Assembly (NCBI RefSeq): GCF_019977755.1
Contig: NZ_AP025144.1
Span: forward strand, 1,984,001 to 2,048,000
DNA length: 64,000 nucleotides
Source of the DNA: Vibrio penaeicida
GTDB taxonomy: Bacteria; Pseudomonadota; Gammaproteobacteria; Enterobacterales; Vibrionaceae
Direction of reading: 5' to 3'
Translations under genes and position numbers: made by a program
Notes under the pieces: model-generated
Seen by the model: only the letters and a program-made list of their open reading frames with translations
The model's database searches: none
What the model was told of the DNA's origin: nothing
In this document: positions 63,615-64,000 of the stretch, in pieces
Position numbering within the stretch: position 1 is the first letter of the stretch
How the letters are laid out: every line of letters starts with the position of its first letter

Positions 63615-64000
63615 TTGATAACAGCCGAAACTGGGAAGTGATCGGATAAGTTATAATGCTTCCATAATCTCTCATCGGTGCTTCTTGGTACATCAACACG
63701 ATTACTATTTTGGTTTTTCACGGCATATTCAGCGCTTACCATGATGTAATCTAAGTATTCAACATTTTCGCCGCCAGAAAGTGCCTCGCCTGCAAAATTG
63801 TTTATACGCGGATCAAATGTCGATTCCGTGTAACCCGAATAAGTGGGCTCAATTGCATTTAGGTTTGCGATCATCTGTTGATAATCACCAGGAAACTTCC
63901 TTTTATTAACGTTAAAGTCGCCACTGTAAATCACAGTTTCACTTGTTGGGATGTTCAGAGAATGCGCCATCTCGCGCATCTGTCGGAATTGTTTCTGGCG
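63611..64000 (-). CDS. Sphingomyelinase-like phosphodiesterase (5' end outside window)
   Basis: The C-terminal 129 residues of an endonuclease/exonuclease/phosphatase-fold enzyme; the frame continues past base 64000. Motifs of the bacterial neutral sphingomyelinase group are visible: IYSGDFNVNK (catalytic Asp and Asn), YSGYTESTFDPRINNF, EYLDYIMVS (Asp) and the final NLSDHFPVSA with the general-base His. Such secreted, metal-dependent enzymes hydrolyse sphingomyelin and can act as haemolysins. The enzyme ends right after the His motif, without a C-terminal extension in this window. The following gene is translationally coupled. Confidence 0.82.
   Translation of the reverse strand, partial: RQKQFRQMREMAHSLNIPTSETVIYSGDFNVNKRKFPGDYQQMIANLNAIEPTYSGYTESTFDPRINNFAGEALSGGENVEYLDYIMVSAEYAVKNQNSNRVDVPRSTDERLWKHYNLSDHFPVSAVIK

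Overview
The window looks like a Vibrio chromosome. The run potD-potD-potC-potB-potA / small membrane protein / Bax-like protein / DUF2987 protein / ttcA / uspE / fnr / TauE-SafE protein / ccoS-I-H-P-Q-O-N / FIST protein / hybrid kinase follows the gene order I know from Vibrio cholerae. Protein sequences (MelA, FNR, XylB, TtcA) are gammaproteobacterial. I could not run a taxonomy search, so the species is left open. No rRNA, tRNA or CRISPR array was seen.

Layout. 1-2.4 kb: 3' part of a xylulokinase gene overlapping an AraC-family regulator. 2.6-4.3 kb: a Cache-domain chemoreceptor with a FliA-type promoter. 4.3-4.8 kb: a palindrome and a fragment of an IS66-type element. 4.8-14 kb: one 9.2-kb gene for a giant lipoprotein with roughly 48 calcium-binding thrombospondin type 3 motifs. 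14.1-16.5 kb: small accessory genes (two GNAT acetyltransferases, a decayed HAD hydrolase, a DUF6506-type protein). 16.6-18.5 kb: a second chemoreceptor. 18.8-28.1 kb: a complete periplasmic formate dehydrogenase locus (fdhD, DUF3305, DUF3306, polyferredoxin, TorD-like chaperone, Tat-signal miniprotein, FdhA, FdhB, FdhC). 28.2-32.5 kb: an orphan sensor kinase, amtB with a sigma-54 promoter and NtrC-like sites, and the sirtuin cobB. 32.6-37.7 kb: the polyamine ABC importer with two PotD paralogues. 38.2-40.4 kb: three overlapping envelope genes. 40.5-42.9 kb: an AraC regulator divergent from melA. 43-53.1 kb: ttcA, uspE, fnr and the whole cbb3 oxidase assembly and structural set. 53.4-57.1 kb: a small membrane protein, then a NosP-like FIST protein coupled to a VpsV/NahK-like hybrid kinase. 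57.1-59.4 kb: decayed or orphan small genes. 59.6-62.6 kb: a stand-alone A-T-TE NRPS-like enzyme whose thioesterase has Cys in place of Ser. 62.7-64 kb: a coiled-coil protein translationally coupled to a sphingomyelinase-like gene that runs off the window.

How it fits together. Much of the window concerns low-oxygen respiration. Formate dehydrogenase feeds electrons to the quinone pool and cbb3 oxidase consumes them at low oxygen. FNR, with an FNR box in its own promoter, senses oxygen, and the FIST/kinase pair next to the oxidase probably senses nitric oxide. Nitrogen and polyamine supply are served by amtB and potABCD. Accessory elements are the xylB/AraC end, the giant lipoprotein, the melA/AraC pair set inside the conserved pot-to-cco order, the A-T-TE enzyme and the sphingomyelinase pair. 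The A-T-TE enzyme is the best candidate for unexplored biology.
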